NCBI GenBank assembly: GCA_024234505.1
Contig: JACKOD010000002.1
Span: 248,001 to 312,000 of the forward strand
From: Hahellaceae bacterium
Lineage (GTDB): Bacteria > Pseudomonadota > Gammaproteobacteria > Pseudomonadales > Oleiphilaceae
Reading direction: 5' to 3'
Length of the DNA: 64,000 nucleotides
In this document: piece by piece, positions 62,825-64,000 of the stretch
Position numbering within the stretch: the stretch's first letter is position 1
How the letters are laid out: the number at the start of each line of letters is the position of its first letter
Program-made: the position numbers and the translations under genes
Notes under the pieces: model-generated
What the model saw: the letters and a program-made list of their open reading frames with translations, nothing else
The model's database searches: none
Told to the model about the DNA's origin: nothing

Positions 62825-63025
62825 GCCTAAAAATTCCATCAGGGGCGGCAAACGCCTACAGACCCCGGCTAAAAAGAAATATTACGACTACGTAGTTACA
62901 CATATAGGTAATAACCACTATTAGCGTTTACATAACGCAATTCAATGCTTCGTTTGCGAACAATTGCTATACCAAGCCGCTGTGATCTATCTCTCAGTTT
63001 GTTGTTAATCTAAGTATGGCGGGTA
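62825..63025. other. Spacer between chrA and a possible short gene
   Basis: A/T-rich divergent spacer, probably carrying the chrA promoter. I see no gene, repeat or clear hairpin here. Together with the possible 59-residue frame it makes up the roughly 400-bp gap before the DNRLRE gene. Confidence 0.4.
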
Positions 63026-63205
63026 ATGTATCGTCAGTTTCTTCGACGAGCCAATGAAATTGTGATGAATGTGTTTAATCGTGCCTTTTCGATTTACCCG
63101 CTCAACGAGGTAAAAGAAGTCATCGAAAGGGCAAATAAAGCGCCTTGCCGGATTCGAGGGATAAAACGCAAGCAAGGTGAGGCGGAGCCTCAAGCTGTTG
63201 TGTAA
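63026..63205 (+). CDS. Possible 59-residue basic protein
   Basis: An open frame from ATG 63026 to TAA 63205, preceded by GGCGGG. It encodes a basic, helical peptide (MYRQFLRRANEIVMNVFNRA at the start, VKEVIERANKAPCRIRGI further on). It ends 25 bases before the DNRLRE gene. I recognise no family and the frame could be accidental; the minus strand is also open here. Confidence 0.35.
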   Translation: MYRQFLRRANEIVMNVFNRAFSIYPLNEVKEVIERANKAPCRIRGIKRKQGEAEPQAVV

Positions 63206-63230
63206 CAGGTTATATTGAGGTGGGGTCGTT

Positions 63231-64000
63231 ATGGGGAAATTAAATTGGAGTATCGCGGGTCTGTGCTTGCCACTGGTAATCACATCGCTTTCATTGCAGG
63301 CGGGAACTTTGCTCCTGACAGCAACCGAAGATACGACATTAAACGCACAGCAGCCGATGTTGAATTTGGGCTACCAGTCATCCGTTGGGGTACAGCCCAA
63401 TGCCGCTCGCACGCTGGTCAAATTTGATCTGGGCGATGTACTGACCCTGAATCCGCGCGAACTTGAATCTGCGGTACTGGAACTGACCATCGATCACAAA
63501 GAAGGTGTCTGGGGTAACGGAAACAATGGCCGACTCGATTTACACCGTTTAAGAGAGGACTGGAATGAAGGCGAAGCCAACTGGCGTTGCGCTACCGCCA
63601 GTTGCTCCGGTTGGGATGGAGGCAGCTTCAGCAAGCATGAAACCGCCAACACCAGTCTGACGGAAACTAATGGCGGTGTATTGCTGTTTGATGTGACGTC
63701 CGACCTGGCATCGATGATGCAAACCGGGCAGAATTTCGGCTGGTTGTTGAAGAAATCCAAAGAAGATCGTGACGGAGCACTCGTACTGGGTTCACGAGAG
63801 AGCAGAAATCCGCCCCGACTCATTCTGAAACTCAATACCACGCTTGATGTGGCGACTCCTCTCGTTGAAATTACCGCACCGCAGAGCGGTCTCATTTTGG
63901 CGCCTAAACCAACCGATATTTCGTTCACTTACAGCGATGATCAGGGAGTAGACCCCAGTTCAGTATTCGTCGAACTTGATGGAGAAGATGTCACCCAGAC
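63231..64000 (+). CDS. DNRLRE-type secreted protein, 5' part (runs off the window)
   Basis: An open frame from ATG 63231 to the end of the window (256 codons, no stop). It begins with a signal peptide (SIAGLCLPLVITSLSLQA) followed by a DNRLRE-type beta-sandwich: TATEDTTLNAQQPMLNLG, ARTLVKFDLGDVL and a loop reading DLHRLREDWNEGEANW. A cadherin-like or Ig-like segment starts at about residue 225 (VEITAPQSGLIL). The usual role is as an adhesion or structural module in extracellular enzymes; the full architecture lies outside the window. GAGG/TGGGG precedes the ATG. Confidence 0.8.
   Translation, partial: MGKLNWSIAGLCLPLVITSLSLQAGTLLLTATEDTTLNAQQPMLNLGYQSSVGVQPNAARTLVKFDLGDVLTLNPRELESAVLELTIDHKEGVWGNGNNGRLDLHRLREDWNEGEANWRCATASCSGWDGGSFSKHETANTSLTETNGGVLLFDVTSDLASMMQTGQNFGWLLKKSKEDRDGALVLGSRESRNPPRLILKLNTTLDVATPLVEITAPQSGLILAPKPTDISFTYSDDQGVDPSSVFVELDGEDVTQ

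Noticed and set aside
63005..63283. 92-codon minus-strand frame near the right end
   Set aside because: It overlaps the start of the DNRLRE gene, has no ribosome-binding site and looks like random translated sequence.

Overview
The window is chromosomal DNA from a Gram-negative gammaproteobacterium. The evidence is the gene order proA-nadD-rsfS-rlmH-mrdA-rodA-mltB-rlpA-dacA-ybeD-lipB-lipA, lipoproteins with clear lipoboxes, a parE gene and an acyclic terpene utilization (atu) cluster. The mix of terpene and acyl-CoA catabolism, many c-di-GMP-type sensors, a Delta9-type desaturase, a SulP transporter and secreted hydrolases fits an environmental, probably aquatic and hydrocarbon- or lipid-using, relative of Pseudomonas/Marinobacter-type bacteria. 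I cannot name the genus from sequence alone.

Layout. 0.1-7.1 kb: HDOD signalling protein, a K+ channel, a thioesterase, a LON-domain protein, a DedA-PAP2 fusion and two tandem membrane GGDEF-like proteins whose GGDEF motifs are degenerate. 7.3-19.1 kb: the housekeeping cluster for proline and NAD synthesis, ribosome maturation, cell elongation and wall remodelling (PBP2, RodA, MltB, RlpA, PBP5) and lipoate synthesis. 19.4-27.8 kb: an AarF/ABC1 kinase, an SDR, a 7TM-GGDEF-EAL sensor, a ribbon-helix-helix protein divergent from a SulP transporter, a small unknown protein and a spermidine-synthase-like protein. 27.9-39.0 kb: atuA-atuB-atuC-atuD-atuE-atuF-atuG on the minus strand with a divergent TetR regulator, collinear with the Pseudomonas aeruginosa atu operon as I remember it but invaded by several REP-type palindromes and a 47-bp tandem array. 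39.2-41.8 kb: a second TetR gene and a large acyl-CoA dehydrogenase-like gene sharing a GTTAAC-type operator. 42-54.4 kb: a hybrid histidine kinase, an SGNH hydrolase, an amidase, an S8 protease lipoprotein, a desaturase with a coiled-coil tail, a PrcB-like lipoprotein and a DUF2461 protein. 54.5-64 kb: parE, a DUF1287 protein, a periplasmic binding-type protein, a REC-GGDEF-EAL gene broken by an in-frame amber codon, a K+ channel with a C-terminal zinc ribbon, a small unknown protein, ChrA and the start of a DNRLRE-type secreted protein that runs off the window.

How the genes work together. The mrd cluster supplies the elongation machinery (PBP2-RodA) and its wall-trimming partners. The atu genes would take citronellyl/geranyl-CoA through dehydrogenation (AtuD), carboxylation (AtuC+AtuF) and hydration (AtuE), probably under the divergent TetR regulator.

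Non-coding DNA is unusually rich in structure. There are three REP-like composite elements (two families), a 47-bp x 6.4 array, a 26-bp array, five loci of short imperfect tandem repeats (9-22 bp), a roughly 145-bp nested inverted-repeat element between nadD and rsfS, and several candidate operators. I found no CRISPR array, rRNA, tRNA, phage or intact insertion sequence. The best leads are the amber-interrupted c-di-GMP gene, the REP-flanked array inside the atu operon, the nadD-rsfS element and the shared TetR operator.
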